Assembly: GCA_024685975.1 (NCBI GenBank)
Contig: JAIBDZ010000005.1
Span: 52,367-116,366 of the forward strand
Origin: Piscirickettsiaceae bacterium
GTDB taxonomy: Bacteria > Pseudomonadota > Gammaproteobacteria > Nitrosococcales > Methylophagaceae
Reading direction: 5' to 3'
Length of the DNA: 64,000 nt
The stretch's first letter is position 1, and each line of letters begins with the position of its first letter. Below are positions 1 through 9,216 of the stretch, piece after piece. The notes under the pieces were generated by a model that did not search any database, had not been told where the DNA came from, and saw only the letters and a program-made list of their open reading frames with translations. A program made the translations under genes and the position numbers.

Positions 1-1233
1 CAGCATTGGAAAACCAGTAATGGTGCTAGGGTTTATTATGCTAACGCCCCTGAATTACCGATGTTAGATGTCAAAATCGTTTTTGATGCGGGCTCTGCGC
101 AAGACAAGCAACTGCCGGGTACAGCATTATTAACCAATGCCATGCTGAGCGAAGGGGCTGGTGGACTGTCTGCGGATGATATTGCCGTGGCATTTGAAGA
201 TATTGGCGCCAATATGGGTAATGCTTCGCAACGTGATATGGCGACATTAAGCTTGAGAACATTGACAGCAGAGCCGACGATGACAAAAGCGCTGACAATG
301 TTGACAACGGTCTTAACTGAACCGGATTTTCCTGAAGAAGCATTTGCCCGTTTACAAAAACAAGTGCTACTCGGATTACAAGGAGAGAAACAATCTCCGG
401 GCGCCTTGGCAAATCGTGCTTTTTATCAACATCTCTACGGCGACCATCCTTATGCTGTGATGCCGACAGGCAATGAAGAGTCTATAGCACAACTCAATAC
501 ACAGGCTTTAAAACGCTTTTATAAACAATATTATGTGGCCAAAAATGCAACAGTGGTTTTAGTCGGGGCGATTAGCCAAGAGCAGGCTAAACAAGTGGCT
601 GAACAACTGATGTCAAAACTACCAACGGGAAAAATGGTACAACCTTTACCGATGGTTTCAACATTGACAGAAAGTAAGCATGTCACGATCGAGCATCCGT
701 CAAAACAAACACATATTTTGATGGGGCAGCCAGGTATTAGTCGGGATGATCCGGATTATTTCCCGCTTTATGTGGGTAATCATATTCTTGGTGGCAGTGG
801 TTTGGTTTCTCAATTAAGCAACGAAGTCAGAGAAAAACGCGGGCTTTCTTATAGCACCTATAGTTACTTTAGACCCATGCATCAACAGGGACCTTATCAG
901 TTTGGTTTGCAAACACGTAATGACCAAGCGCAAGAAGCGTTAGAAGTGATGCAAGCAACATTGAAAGCCTTTATTGCTAATGGCCCGACAGATGATGAAT
1001 TGACTGCGGCAAAACAAAACATTACAGGCGGTTTTGCTTTACGTTTAGATAGTAATAGTAAAATTGCAGATTATTTAGCGATGATTGGTTTTTATGGTTT
1101 GCCTTTGGATTATCTAGATACATTTAAAGATAAAGTCATGCAGGTTAGTGCCGATCAAATTAAAGCGGCTTACGCGAAAAGAGTGCATCCAGATAAAATG
1201 GTGACGGTGATGGTTGGTGCAAAACAAGAATAA
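1..1233 (+). CDS. M16 family peptidase homologue, non-catalytic subunit (5' end outside window)
   Basis: The frame is open from base 1, so the gene starts upstream; about 410 residues are visible, covering most of a processing-peptidase-like protein. The first visible residues (WKTSNGARVYY) match the start of the first M16 domain. At the place where active M16 enzymes carry the zinc motif HxxEH there is no such motif (LLTNAMLSEGAGG instead). The R/Y element of the partner subunit is kept near 815-870 (EVREKRGLSYSTYSYF). In this family a catalytic and a non-catalytic copy are usually adjacent, so the active partner is expected just upstream. It is probably periplasmic. The 3' end overlaps the rsmD start by about 20 bases, an order common in gammaproteobacteria. 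Confidence 0.88.
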   Translation, partial: QHWKTSNGARVYYANAPELPMLDVKIVFDAGSAQDKQLPGTALLTNAMLSEGAGGLSADDIAVAFEDIGANMGNASQRDMATLSLRTLTAEPTMTKALTMLTTVLTEPDFPEEAFARLQKQVLLGLQGEKQSPGALANRAFYQHLYGDHPYAVMPTGNEESIAQLNTQALKRFYKQYYVAKNATVVLVGAISQEQAKQVAEQLMSKLPTGKMVQPLPMVSTLTESKHVTIEHPSKQTHILMGQPGISRDDPDYFPLYVGNHILGGSGLVSQLSNEVREKRGLSYSTYSYFRPMHQQGPYQFGLQTRNDQAQEALEVMQATLKAFIANGPTDDELTAAKQNITGGFALRLDSNSKIADYLAMIGFYGLPLDYLDTFKDKVMQVSADQIKAAYAKRVHPDKMVTVMVGAKQE

Positions 1234-1795
1234 TAAACATAACGCATTAGGCAGTTTAAGGATTATTGCTGGTCGTTGGCGTGGTCGTAAGCTAACGGTG
1301 TTAGACAGTGACGGGTTACGCCCAACAGCAGATAGAATCCGTGAAACCTTATTTAATTGGCTACAAGCTGATGTCGGGTTTTCACATTGTTTGGATTTAT
1401 ATGCTGGTACAGGCGCCTTAGGACTGGAAGCCGCATCGAGAGGGGCAAAAAACGTTACGTTAGTCGAGGCCGATCCTAAAGTCGCTCAACAATTGACCCA
1501 GCATTGTCAAACCTTGCAAGCGGACAATTGTCAGGTGTTGAATCAATCCGCCATGACCTTTTTAACGCAGAATCAACAGCAATATGACATCGTATTTATT
1601 GATCCACCGTATCAAGATTTGGCGTGGGACAGCATAACTAAACAGTTAATCGACACCAATGCCTTAGCAGAAAATGCCTTGATTTATGTGGAATACCCGC
1701 GAACTGTGACGTCATTGGCGTTACCATCAGAATGGCAATTGTTAAAAGAAAAGACAGCCGGTGAGGTAAACTATGCCTTATATCAACATCATTAG
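1214..1795 (+). CDS. rsmD: 16S rRNA (guanine(966)-N(2))-methyltransferase RsmD
   Basis: This enzyme methylates G966 of 16S rRNA on the assembled small subunit using S-adenosylmethionine. The SAM-binding loop DLYAGTGALGLEAASRGA lies at residues 61-78. The amino-methyltransferase catalytic motif DPPY is at 130-133. The N-terminal block LRIIAGRWRGRKL followed by RPTADRIRETLFNWL is diagnostic of RsmD. Length (193 aa) is normal. No ATG suits the start; TTG at 1214 or the next codon GTG at 1217 is used, both overlapping the upstream peptidase gene, which suggests translational coupling. coaD follows after 3 bases, the usual rsmD-coaD pairing. Confidence 0.93.
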   Translation: MVQNKNNKHNALGSLRIIAGRWRGRKLTVLDSDGLRPTADRIRETLFNWLQADVGFSHCLDLYAGTGALGLEAASRGAKNVTLVEADPKVAQQLTQHCQTLQADNCQVLNQSAMTFLTQNQQQYDIVFIDPPYQDLAWDSITKQLIDTNALAENALIYVEYPRTVTSLALPSEWQLLKEKTAGEVNYALYQHH

Positions 1796-2287
<492 letters not shown>

Positions 2288-2349
2288 CCGCCCCCATATC
2301 ATTGCAAGCCGATAAACGGTAAAATAATGCGTTAAACTGTTTGGAGTAA

Positions 2350-2607
<258 letters not shown>

Positions 2608-2641
2608 AGTCCTATATCAATTTATCGATGGAAAAGACACT

Positions 2642-3196
2642 ATGATGAGAAGCATCGCCTTATTATTCGCTAGCTTAATGTTATTTAGCTCAATCAGTCA
2701 TGCTGACCAAAATAGTGAGTTAATTGCCGCCCAACAACAAAAATATCAAGCAAAATGGGCGGACTTAGTCTCAACATTAGAACAAAGAACAGATTTGTCA
2801 TTTGCTCAAAAATTAGCCGAATATGAACAAGCCGTTATCGAATTAAAACAACAATATGTCGATGATCGCATCACAGGCTACCAACAAAAAGAACAAGTAG
2901 TCACTGTCACCCATACCTGTAAAGGCCGTCCTTCTGGCAGTACAAAAAATTGTGGTTACCGGTGTGCAGAAAGACCGAATGCTGAGATGTATACAACAGA
3001 TGAATGGATTACTTTCTCTGGCGATACAATGAGCGAAATCACTAATGAAGAAAAAGCCTGCTTTAAATTAGAAGCGAAAGGCAATGTAGTCAAAGAAGGC
3101 ACAGTGACGGCTATCTTTAAATACCGCAATAGCTTTATTGACTATAAAACGATGGATGATGCAAATGCCTTATTTCGTTCATTCTCTCAACCTTAA
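2642..3196 (+). CDS. Secreted protein of unknown function with cysteine cluster
   Basis: I do not recognise this 184-aa protein. A signal peptide is clear: MRSIALLFASLMLFSSISHA with cleavage expected after HA at about residue 21, so it is probably periplasmic. The mature part starts with a glutamine-rich, probably helical region (about 25-80). It then has a compact domain with four cysteines (THTCKGRPSGSTKNCGYRC and a later ACFK) that could form two disulfides. The start could be either of two adjacent ATGs (2642 or 2645). It sits between yfhL and the phnA-like gene in the same direction with short gaps, so may be co-transcribed. Confidence 0.75.
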   Translation: MMRSIALLFASLMLFSSISHADQNSELIAAQQQKYQAKWADLVSTLEQRTDLSFAQKLAEYEQAVIELKQQYVDDRITGYQQKEQVVTVTHTCKGRPSGSTKNCGYRCAERPNAEMYTTDEWITFSGDTMSEITNEEKACFKLEAKGNVVKEGTVTAIFKYRNSFIDYKTMDDANALFRSFSQP

Positions 3197-3219
3197 ATAG
3201 ATTTTAAAAAAGGACCCTA

Positions 3220-3555
3220 ATGAGCACCTTACCCCCTTGTCCTCAATGCCAATCAGCGTATACATATGAAGATGGTTTATTGTATGTCTGTCCAGAATGT
3301 GGCCATGAATGGGACAAAGTTCAAGATGAAGCCGATGATGGTTTAATGGTTAAAGATGCTAATGGCAATACATTGTCAGATGGCGATACCGTATCATTGA
3401 TTAAAGACCTTAAAGTAAAAGGCTCATCGACGGTATTAAAAGTTGGCACCAAAGTGAAGAATATTCGCCTGGTTGAAGGCGATCATAATATCGATTGTAA
3501 GATCGGTAGTGCTGGCGCCATGAAGTTGAAATCAGAATTTGTTAAAAAAGCTTAA
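3220..3555 (+). CDS. yjdM: PhnA/YjdM family zinc-ribbon protein
   Basis: This 111-aa protein has an N-terminal zinc ribbon with cysteines at 7, 10, 24 and 27 (CPQC and CPECGHEW). The conserved PhnA C-terminal domain follows ([26 protein letters not shown]). Despite the historical name alkylphosphonate utilisation protein, E. coli YjdM is not part of the phosphonate lyase pathway and its role is unclear; a nucleic-acid or zinc-related function is an inference. Its stop codon overlaps that of the convergent ppk2 gene by 4 bases, with no terminator hairpin between them. Confidence 0.92.
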   Translation: MSTLPPCPQCQSAYTYEDGLLYVCPECGHEWDKVQDEADDGLMVKDANGNTLSDGDTVSLIKDLKVKGSSTVLKVGTKVKNIRLVEGDHNIDCKIGSAGAMKLKSEFVKKA

Positions 3556-4487
3556 GCAATAAATTGCCCATGCTTTTGTTTCTGTTTTCGCATTAGTTTT
3601 AATTCATGAGAGCCAGAAATAACGATATGACTTTTAGGGGAAAAATCTAAACTACGACTGCGCCCACGATACTTTGCTGTTCTTAAAATCAGCTTCATAG
3701 TTTCAAGGCGTGCTTGTTGTTTATCATCAGAACGGATGACATGCCAAGGTAAATCGGCACGATGCGTTTTGCGTAATAAGTGATATTTTTTCTCAGTAAA
3801 TTGATCCCACAATTCCTGTGCTTGCAAATCGACTTCGCTCAGCTTCCATTGTCTTAGCGGATCTAGGCGACGGCGTTCGAAACGACGTGCTTGTTCATCT
3901 TTTGATACTGAGAAATAGAGTTTGAGCAAAATGGTGGATTTATCTTCAATGAAACTGCGCTCATAGGAAATGACATTATCCATAAATAATTTGTACTGTG
4001 CGTTAGTACAAAATCCCATGACAGGTTCAACCATGGCACGGTTATACCAACTGCGATCAAATAAAACGATCTCACCTGCTTTAGGAAACTGCTCAATATA
4101 GCGTTTCATATGCATTTCGGTTTGTTGATCTTCAGTCGGTTTGCCTAAGGCAACAACACGATAATGTTTGCTATTCATATAACGCGTAATTTGACGGATA
4201 GTGCCGCCTTTCCCCGATGCATCACGACCATCAAACAAAATAATCATCTTCTTACCGGTGCGTTCAAGGTGTGCTTGCAGCTTGATTAATTCGACTTGAT
4301 AAGGTTTGAGTTGCTCGGACTCAATATGCCTTTCTAAGGCATTATTAATAATTGCTTTATATTCTGGTTTTTCTATTAACGCTTTGACTTTATCGGACGG
4401 GGCATCAGTCAGGTTTTTGATTTTTTTTATGGTTTTCTGATATCGATTGCGTTGCGCTACATCTTGTGAATAAAGAGATTTTTTCAT
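3552..4487 (-). CDS. ppk2: Polyphosphate kinase 2 family protein
   Basis: PPK2 enzymes use inorganic polyphosphate to phosphorylate nucleoside mono- or diphosphates. The Walker A loop [10 protein letters not shown] is at residues 86-95 and the Walker B/lid block DRSWYNRA starts at D144. The R-rich lid ([20 protein letters not shown]) and the late WHVIRSDDK block are also typical. The 311-aa length with a helical N-terminal extension fits single-domain class I PPK2. The family prefers ADP or GDP in class I enzymes, but substrate class is not proven by sequence here. Transcribed alone, convergent with the PhnA-like gene. Confidence 0.93.
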   Translation of the reverse strand: MKKSLYSQDVAQRNRYQKTIKKIKNLTDAPSDKVKALIEKPEYKAIINNALERHIESEQLKPYQVELIKLQAHLERTGKKMIILFDGRDASGKGGTIRQITRYMNSKHYRVVALGKPTEDQQTEMHMKRYIEQFPKAGEIVLFDRSWYNRAMVEPVMGFCTNAQYKLFMDNVISYERSFIEDKSTILLKLYFSVSKDEQARRFERRRLDPLRQWKLSEVDLQAQELWDQFTEKKYHLLRKTHRADLPWHVIRSDDKQQARLETMKLILRTAKYRGRSRSLDFSPKSHIVISGSHELKLMRKQKQKHGQFIA

Positions 4488-4748
4488 TATGATCCAAGTA
4501 TAGAATTGCGTCGATAATGACAGAATAGCAGAAGGGTTAAAGGGAATGTATTATTTGACGTCATTACGTCAGAGTGTAAATGAAATCAGCTAGAAAGTCA
4601 TCGTTGACGATTAAAAAATACAAAATCTGTCGACAATATTTAATCTAGCTAATTGATTCTATGACAAAAAGTATATTTTATTTAAATCATATTTTTCAAC
4701 GGCGTTGAAGCATAAACCAATAAGGATTATCAGGTCTGACCGATTAAT

Positions 4749-5585
4749 TTATGATTTGTTCACCATAGATTGACGAAGCAAAGCCTCTAACGTATCGAGT
4801 TTGGCTTTAACATGATCGATGTCTTGTTTAATGGTATGCACTTCATCGGCTTCATTATCATCGCGTTCTAGTTCATATTGTTTTTGTTCTCGCTGCATGA
4901 CATCTAAGATAACGCCAATCATCATATTTAGAAAAACAAAGGCAGTCAGGAAAATAAAACTGATATAAAACAACCAACTTAAAGGATAAACTTCCATCGT
5001 TTCATACATGATATCAGTCCAATCTTCAAAGGTTGATATGCGAAATAAAGTCAGCATAGCGATGGAAATATTAGCCCATAAACTCGGGTTTATCGTCTCA
5101 AATACAAAGCTACCGATAGCGGCATAGATATAGAAAATAATAAACATCAGCAACACGATATAACCCATACGAGGTAATGCTTTCAGTAAAGAATTGATCA
5201 AAATCCGAAGCTCAGGAATGACAGAGACCAGACGTAAAACCCTGAAAATTCGTAATAAGCGGGCTAGTAAAACAGTTTCATTACCATCAAGCGGGACTAA
5301 ACTTGCCAAAACAATGACAAAATCAAACACATTCCAACCATTTTTAAAAAAGTCACGTGTTTTGGGTTCGGCAATGATGCGAATAGTGACTTCGAATAGA
5401 AAAAATAAGGTAATGGCACTGTCTAAAATATGCACCAAACTATCTAAGGTCGTATTGATTTCATAGGTTTTTACGCCAGTCACCAAAGCTGAAAAAACGA
5501 TAATTGCAATCACGGTAAATTCGAAGAATTTATTGCTATGCAGTGCGAATAATTGCTGACGAAGTTGCTGAATATAAACTGACAT
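4749..5585 (-). CDS. Voltage-gated cation channel, single six-helix subunit
   Basis: The protein has the S1-S6 plan of bacterial voltage-gated sodium/calcium channels and would work as a tetramer in the inner membrane. S4 is visible as LLARLLRIFRVLRLVSVIPELR, with regularly spaced arginines. The pore segment before S6 reads FRISTFEDWTDIM, where characterised sodium channels have a TLESW-type filter. S6 is FVFLNMMIGVILDVM. The C-terminal tail (about residues 245-278) is a charged coiled coil, as in tetrameric bacterial channels. I use the ATG at 5585 (278 aa); in-frame ATG at 5627 and TTG at 5645 would extend it upstream but neither has a clear ribosome-binding site. Confidence 0.88.
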   Translation of the reverse strand: MSVYIQQLRQQLFALHSNKFFEFTVIAIIVFSALVTGVKTYEINTTLDSLVHILDSAITLFFLFEVTIRIIAEPKTRDFFKNGWNVFDFVIVLASLVPLDGNETVLLARLLRIFRVLRLVSVIPELRILINSLLKALPRMGYIVLLMFIIFYIYAAIGSFVFETINPSLWANISIAMLTLFRISTFEDWTDIMYETMEVYPLSWLFYISFIFLTAFVFLNMMIGVILDVMQREQKQYELERDDNEADEVHTIKQDIDHVKAKLDTLEALLRQSMVNKS

Positions 5586-5787
5586 GTGACGACCACAATA
5601 AAAGATAAGGTGGCCGAAAGATACCATGATGCGTTGAAATATCAATAAAGAATGAACAGGATGATAAATGGCGAGGGAAAAGTGAATAAGGCGGTAGTTT
5701 TAAATAGGATTCCCCATATTTTGTAATAAAAAAATGTTAAAGTGTTCACAAATTTTATTTTTACATCTTTAATTCAAGGAGAAAAAG

Positions 5788-6618
5788 GTGAGCCGTAAAG
5801 TGATTAGCAGTGTTGCCGCATTATCAATTGGTTTATTCAGCACAGCAGCAATGTCAGCCGTTTTATCAGAACGGTCTGTGATTAATATCATCCAGTTCGA
5901 TTTTGAAAATCCAGAGTATGTTGAAAACTCAAGCAATAGCACTTTTTCTCATCAATATGGCTCCACAGCAGATGTACAAGGTTATGGTGATGCCTCAACG
6001 GGTAAAGTAGGGACACGTGTTATTGGTTCGGAAGGATCATTTTCACAATCCATAGTGTCGATCTTTGATACCTTGACCTTTAATACCGGCACAACTGGCC
6101 CAGTCGAAGTGTCATTTAACTTGAGCTACGACGGTTCATTATCATCTAGCAGCGAATTTGAACATCCGCGTTCAGAGAGCACTGTCAGAATTTTCGATAT
6201 CACGGGCATTACCAACTGGTTAGAAACCGATGGTTTACTTAATACAACTAGCGCAGTTGATGCGAGTGAATTACTGACTTTTGAACGTTTATCATTTGAT
6301 TTGAATGATGTGCCACATAATGGCAGCGTATACGAGTTTGATTCATCCGTCATGGGCACTTTTTTGGCTGACTCAGCACGTGAATACGGTATTCAAATTA
6401 CAAGCAGTTCGTATGCAAAGGCAAATTCTTCGGCAGATTTCTTAGGAACCAGTACCTTTGAATTTACCAACTTAAATGGTGCTACGTTTGAATCAGGTTC
6501 CGGTGCATTTTTGACTCAGCAAGTGACAACAGTACCTGTGCCTGCCGCGGTCTGGTTATTAGCGACTGGCTTGATTGGTTTTGTTGGTGCAAGAAAAAGC
6601 GTCAAAGCATCAGCATAA
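5788..6618 (+). CDS. VPLPA-CTERM sorting domain protein (exosortase-type substrate)
   Basis: Secreted protein of 276 aa starting with GTG behind a good ribosome-binding site (AAGGAG). A signal peptide ends around AMSA (residues 20-24). The body is serine/threonine-rich and looks like a beta-sandwich extracellular domain. The C-terminus has a VPVPAAVWLLATGLIGF motif plus transmembrane stretch followed by a basic tail (ARKS), the tripartite PEP-CTERM-like anchor of the VPLPA class. Such tails are recognised by exosortase enzymes and are often linked to exopolysaccharide; no exosortase gene is in this window. The function of the body is unknown. Confidence 0.85.
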   Translation: MSRKVISSVAALSIGLFSTAAMSAVLSERSVINIIQFDFENPEYVENSSNSTFSHQYGSTADVQGYGDASTGKVGTRVIGSEGSFSQSIVSIFDTLTFNTGTTGPVEVSFNLSYDGSLSSSSEFEHPRSESTVRIFDITGITNWLETDGLLNTTSAVDASELLTFERLSFDLNDVPHNGSVYEFDSSVMGTFLADSAREYGIQITSSSYAKANSSADFLGTSTFEFTNLNGATFESGSGAFLTQQVTTVPVPAAVWLLATGLIGFVGARKSVKASA

Positions 6619-6642
6619 CGAAATAATCATCGGATAATCTAT

Positions 6643-7410
6643 TTGACTCATCCTATTGCATCGGCGAATAAGATTGGCTTAGCCCTAGGCGGAGGAGGCA
6701 TGTTAGGCGCTGTGCATATTGGGGTCATCCATGCATTAGAAGAACAAGGTATTACGCCGTCCTATATCGCGGGAACCAGCATTGGTTCCCTGATTGGTGC
6801 TTTATATGCCTTTGGCCTGTCATGGCAGGAGATCCAAACCCAAACCGCACAATTAGATTGGCTTGACGTTGCTAAAATCAAATTATCCAAACTCGGTTTA
6901 TTGTCCAATATTGGCCTACGTGATTTTGTTGATGAAACAATTGGCGATGTGACATTTGAGCAAGCAAAGCTCCCTTTTGGTATTATCGCAACAGATATTA
7001 GCAATGGTGAACGGACCGTGATTAACAGCGGTAATGTGAGTCGCGCCATCATGGCCAGCACGAGCATTCCTGGTGTGTTTGAACCGGTCGAGATTGATGG
7101 CACATTATTGGTCGATGGCGGCGTGGTGGAAAATGTGCCGGTCTGCTTACTCACAGAAATGGGGGCTGATTTTACGATTGGAGTCGACTTGAGCCTAGAT
7201 CATTCAGCAAAACGGCCCAAAAATATCATTGAAGTCATGATGCATTCTTTAAAATTTTCAATGATTGCAGCGGCAAAGTTGCAACGAGAAGATGTAGATT
7301 TATGCATTGCCCCTGATTTATCCCGTTTCAATATGTTTGATAATAAACAGTTCGATGATTTGGTTGAAGTGGGTTATCAAGAAACCAAACAAACCTTGGC
7401 GAAAGTCTAG
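6643..7410 (+). CDS. Patatin-like phospholipase family protein
   Basis: Patatin-fold serine hydrolase of 255 aa, related to the RssA/NTE group, predicted to cleave acyl esters of phospholipids. The oxyanion glycine loop GGGGMLGAVHIG is at residues 16-27. The nucleophile elbow GTSIG is at 44-48 with Ser46. The catalytic aspartate lies in the DGG motif near residue 158 (VDGGVVENVP). Both halves of the Ser-Asp dyad are present, so it should be active. No signal peptide or membrane segment is seen. Initiation is taken at TTG 6643, as no suitable ATG exists before the conserved glycine loop. Confidence 0.92.
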   Translation: MTHPIASANKIGLALGGGGMLGAVHIGVIHALEEQGITPSYIAGTSIGSLIGALYAFGLSWQEIQTQTAQLDWLDVAKIKLSKLGLLSNIGLRDFVDETIGDVTFEQAKLPFGIIATDISNGERTVINSGNVSRAIMASTSIPGVFEPVEIDGTLLVDGGVVENVPVCLLTEMGADFTIGVDLSLDHSAKRPKNIIEVMMHSLKFSMIAAAKLQREDVDLCIAPDLSRFNMFDNKQFDDLVEVGYQETKQTLAKV

Positions 7411-7525
7411 ACACTTCCCATAAATAAAAGCGCTAGGATAGGGCAAGAATTTAATCATGCCTTATGTTGGTGCACGATCTGTGCTGTTTCGCTGACAATT
7501 CACGCTATTTTGCTGGTAAAGACCA

Positions 7526-7540
7526 TGGCATTTAACTTGC
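7526..7540 (+). promoter_or_regulatory. Sigma-54 (RpoN) promoter candidate
   Basis: TGGCAT-N5-TTGC with the invariant GG at 7527-7528 and GC at 7539-7540 spaced by exactly 10 bases, close to the RpoN consensus. Transcription would start about 7551, roughly 33 bases before the Cache-domain gene. An inverted repeat GCAC-N5-GTGC at 7472-7484 could be part of an activator site. Confidence 0.65.
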
Positions 7541-7583
7541 TTGAGTTATTGTTGTGATGAGATGTATTTAAAGGGAATGAAGC

Positions 7584-8528
7584 ATGAGTGAAATGAGTTA
7601 TATCGCGGCAATAGATTATTATCGCCAGCACCAACAAGCGATACAAGACATGCTGAGTTCCATTTTAACCGGCATCGCCGAACAAGATTTATTTGCAGAT
7701 TCAGGCGTACAAAAAAGGGCAATTCAAAGCCTGTACGAACGCTATGCTTTTGTTGAATTACTGTACACCATTGATCTGCATGGCCAGCAATGTAGCGATA
7801 ATCTCAGTCCGAGTAAACGCCAAGAAAGGCTTGGGGGGAAAGGGCGAGATAGAAGTCAGCGACCTTATTACCTATTAGCCCAAGCTAAACCCGATGAAGT
7901 GGTGGTGACTGAACCCTATCTGTCATCGATTAACCGCAGTTTATGCATCTCTGCATCAGCACCTGTCTATGGGCCTGAACACGAGCTATTAGGTTATGTT
8001 GTGTTAGATATTGACCTTGCTAGCACAGTTGAATTTTTAATGGGCGATCGTAATCGTCGCCGATTCGGGGTGTTGTTTAAAACCGTTTATAGCTTAATTG
8101 CATTAGGTTTATTTTGTGTGGTTGGCTTTTTATTGTATGCCTCGTTTAGTGAGCTGCAAGGCATGTTTAAACACGGCATGACAGAGCATATTCAACCTTT
8201 TGGCGTCATCATTTATCTGACTTTAGGTTTGGCTATCTTTGATTTAGCCAAAACAACGTTAGAAGAAGAAGTGCTGATGCATAAAGATATCTTTAGGCAT
8301 AGCTCAACTCGCCGCACGATCACACGCTTTATTGCCGCGATCTTAATTGCGGTTTCCATTGAAGCCTTATTAATGATGTTTAAAGCCGCGATTGGGGATG
8401 GCGAACATATGTATGAAGCCGTGATGATGATGATGTCAGCAGTGGGGTTATTAATTGCTTTAGGAGTTTATGTTTATTTGGGAGCAAAAGCAGAATCTAC
8501 TTTACATAGGATAAATAACAAAGTTTGA
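7584..8528 (+). CDS. Cache (PDC) sensor-domain membrane protein
   Basis: The 314-aa protein has an N-terminal ligand-sensing Cache/PDC-like domain (residues about 1-155). It contains typical blocks such as RSQRPYYLLA, VVTEPYLSSINRSLCISASAPVYG and LLGYVVLDIDL. At least four hydrophobic helices follow (near 168-190, 205-225, 250-268 and 275-300). No kinase, cyclase or methyl-accepting output domain is visible, and no N-terminal membrane anchor, so the topology is unusual for a sensor. The upstream sigma-54 promoter match suggests control by an enhancer-binding protein. The biological role is not known to me. Confidence 0.8.
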   Translation: MSEMSYIAAIDYYRQHQQAIQDMLSSILTGIAEQDLFADSGVQKRAIQSLYERYAFVELLYTIDLHGQQCSDNLSPSKRQERLGGKGRDRSQRPYYLLAQAKPDEVVVTEPYLSSINRSLCISASAPVYGPEHELLGYVVLDIDLASTVEFLMGDRNRRRFGVLFKTVYSLIALGLFCVVGFLLYASFSELQGMFKHGMTEHIQPFGVIIYLTLGLAIFDLAKTTLEEEVLMHKDIFRHSSTRRTITRFIAAILIAVSIEALLMMFKAAIGDGEHMYEAVMMMMSAVGLLIALGVYVYLGAKAESTLHRINNKV

Positions 8529-8612
8529 GGATAATCAAGCCATTAACATCTGAACTTATGCTATTATCTAACTTTTTTGTGGACTGGTTCACACTTTTTA
8601 GAGGTAAGGTTT

Positions 8613-9140
8613 ATGTATAAAATGTTTTTTTCTGTGTTGGCATTACTGATGTCTTTTTCAGCACAGGCGGCGTTATTAGGCTCATCAGTTAGCGTGTGTG
8701 CTGATAGTGCATACAACTCAGGTTCAGTCACGGCTAATCCTGCTGTATGTGCATCTGGGTCAGTTCAACCTACGCCAACTTCGGCTATTATCACCGAGCC
8801 TGGTGTCGAATTTAGCATGACTAACTCTGGTACTCGTACATTAGACTTTACCAATGATACATTGACTATTTCATATGATAATGTGGGTTCATCAAGTCCT
8901 GATTTGTTTGTATTTGAATTTGACGATGCAGTATCAACAATGACATTAATTAGCTTAAACCTTTTAAATATCACGACGATGATTGATGGTAAGTTTTTAG
9001 GTGTGTTAGTGAGTGCGCCATCAGTTGATAGCAGCGTCACGTTCCAATTTGGTACAACTGAAGTCCCTGTTCCAGCAGCATTATGGTTATTTGTTTCAGG
9101 CCTATTAGGTTTAACAGCCGTGAGACGCCGTAAAGCGTAA
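8613..9140 (+). CDS. Short VPLPA-CTERM sorting domain protein
   Basis: Secreted protein of about 175 aa. I choose the ATG at 8613 because the signal peptide MYKMFFSVLALLMSFSAQA starts there with an AGGTAAGG ribosome-binding site; an in-frame ORF opens slightly upstream. The body is serine/threonine-rich with no recognised domain. The C-terminus reads VPVPAALWLFVSGLLGL followed by RRRK, the same VPLPA-class sorting tail as the gene at 5788-6618. It is a candidate exosortase substrate destined for the cell surface. A rho-independent terminator lies just after the stop. Confidence 0.85.
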   Translation: MYKMFFSVLALLMSFSAQAALLGSSVSVCADSAYNSGSVTANPAVCASGSVQPTPTSAIITEPGVEFSMTNSGTRTLDFTNDTLTISYDNVGSSSPDLFVFEFDDAVSTMTLISLNLLNITTMIDGKFLGVLVSAPSVDSSVTFQFGTTEVPVPAALWLFVSGLLGLTAVRRRKA

Positions 9141-9160
9141 TAGCTTTATAAGAGAACAAT

Positions 9161-9188
9161 AAAAAAGCCCCTTAATTGGGGCTTTTTT
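9161..9188 (+). terminator. Rho-independent terminator
   Basis: Perfect 11-bp stem (AAAAAAGCCCC / GGGGCTTTTTT) with a 6-base loop. It is symmetrical and can end transcription of the VPLPA-CTERM gene on the + strand and of the convergent OsmC gene on the - strand. Confidence 0.93.
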
Positions 9189-9216
9189 GTGTCAAAAATA
9201 AAGTTAATAGTTTTGC

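Noticed and set aside
71..412. Open frame of 113 codons on the - strand
   Set aside because: It lies wholly within the M16 gene, which has clear family motifs; the antisense product has no recognisable features.
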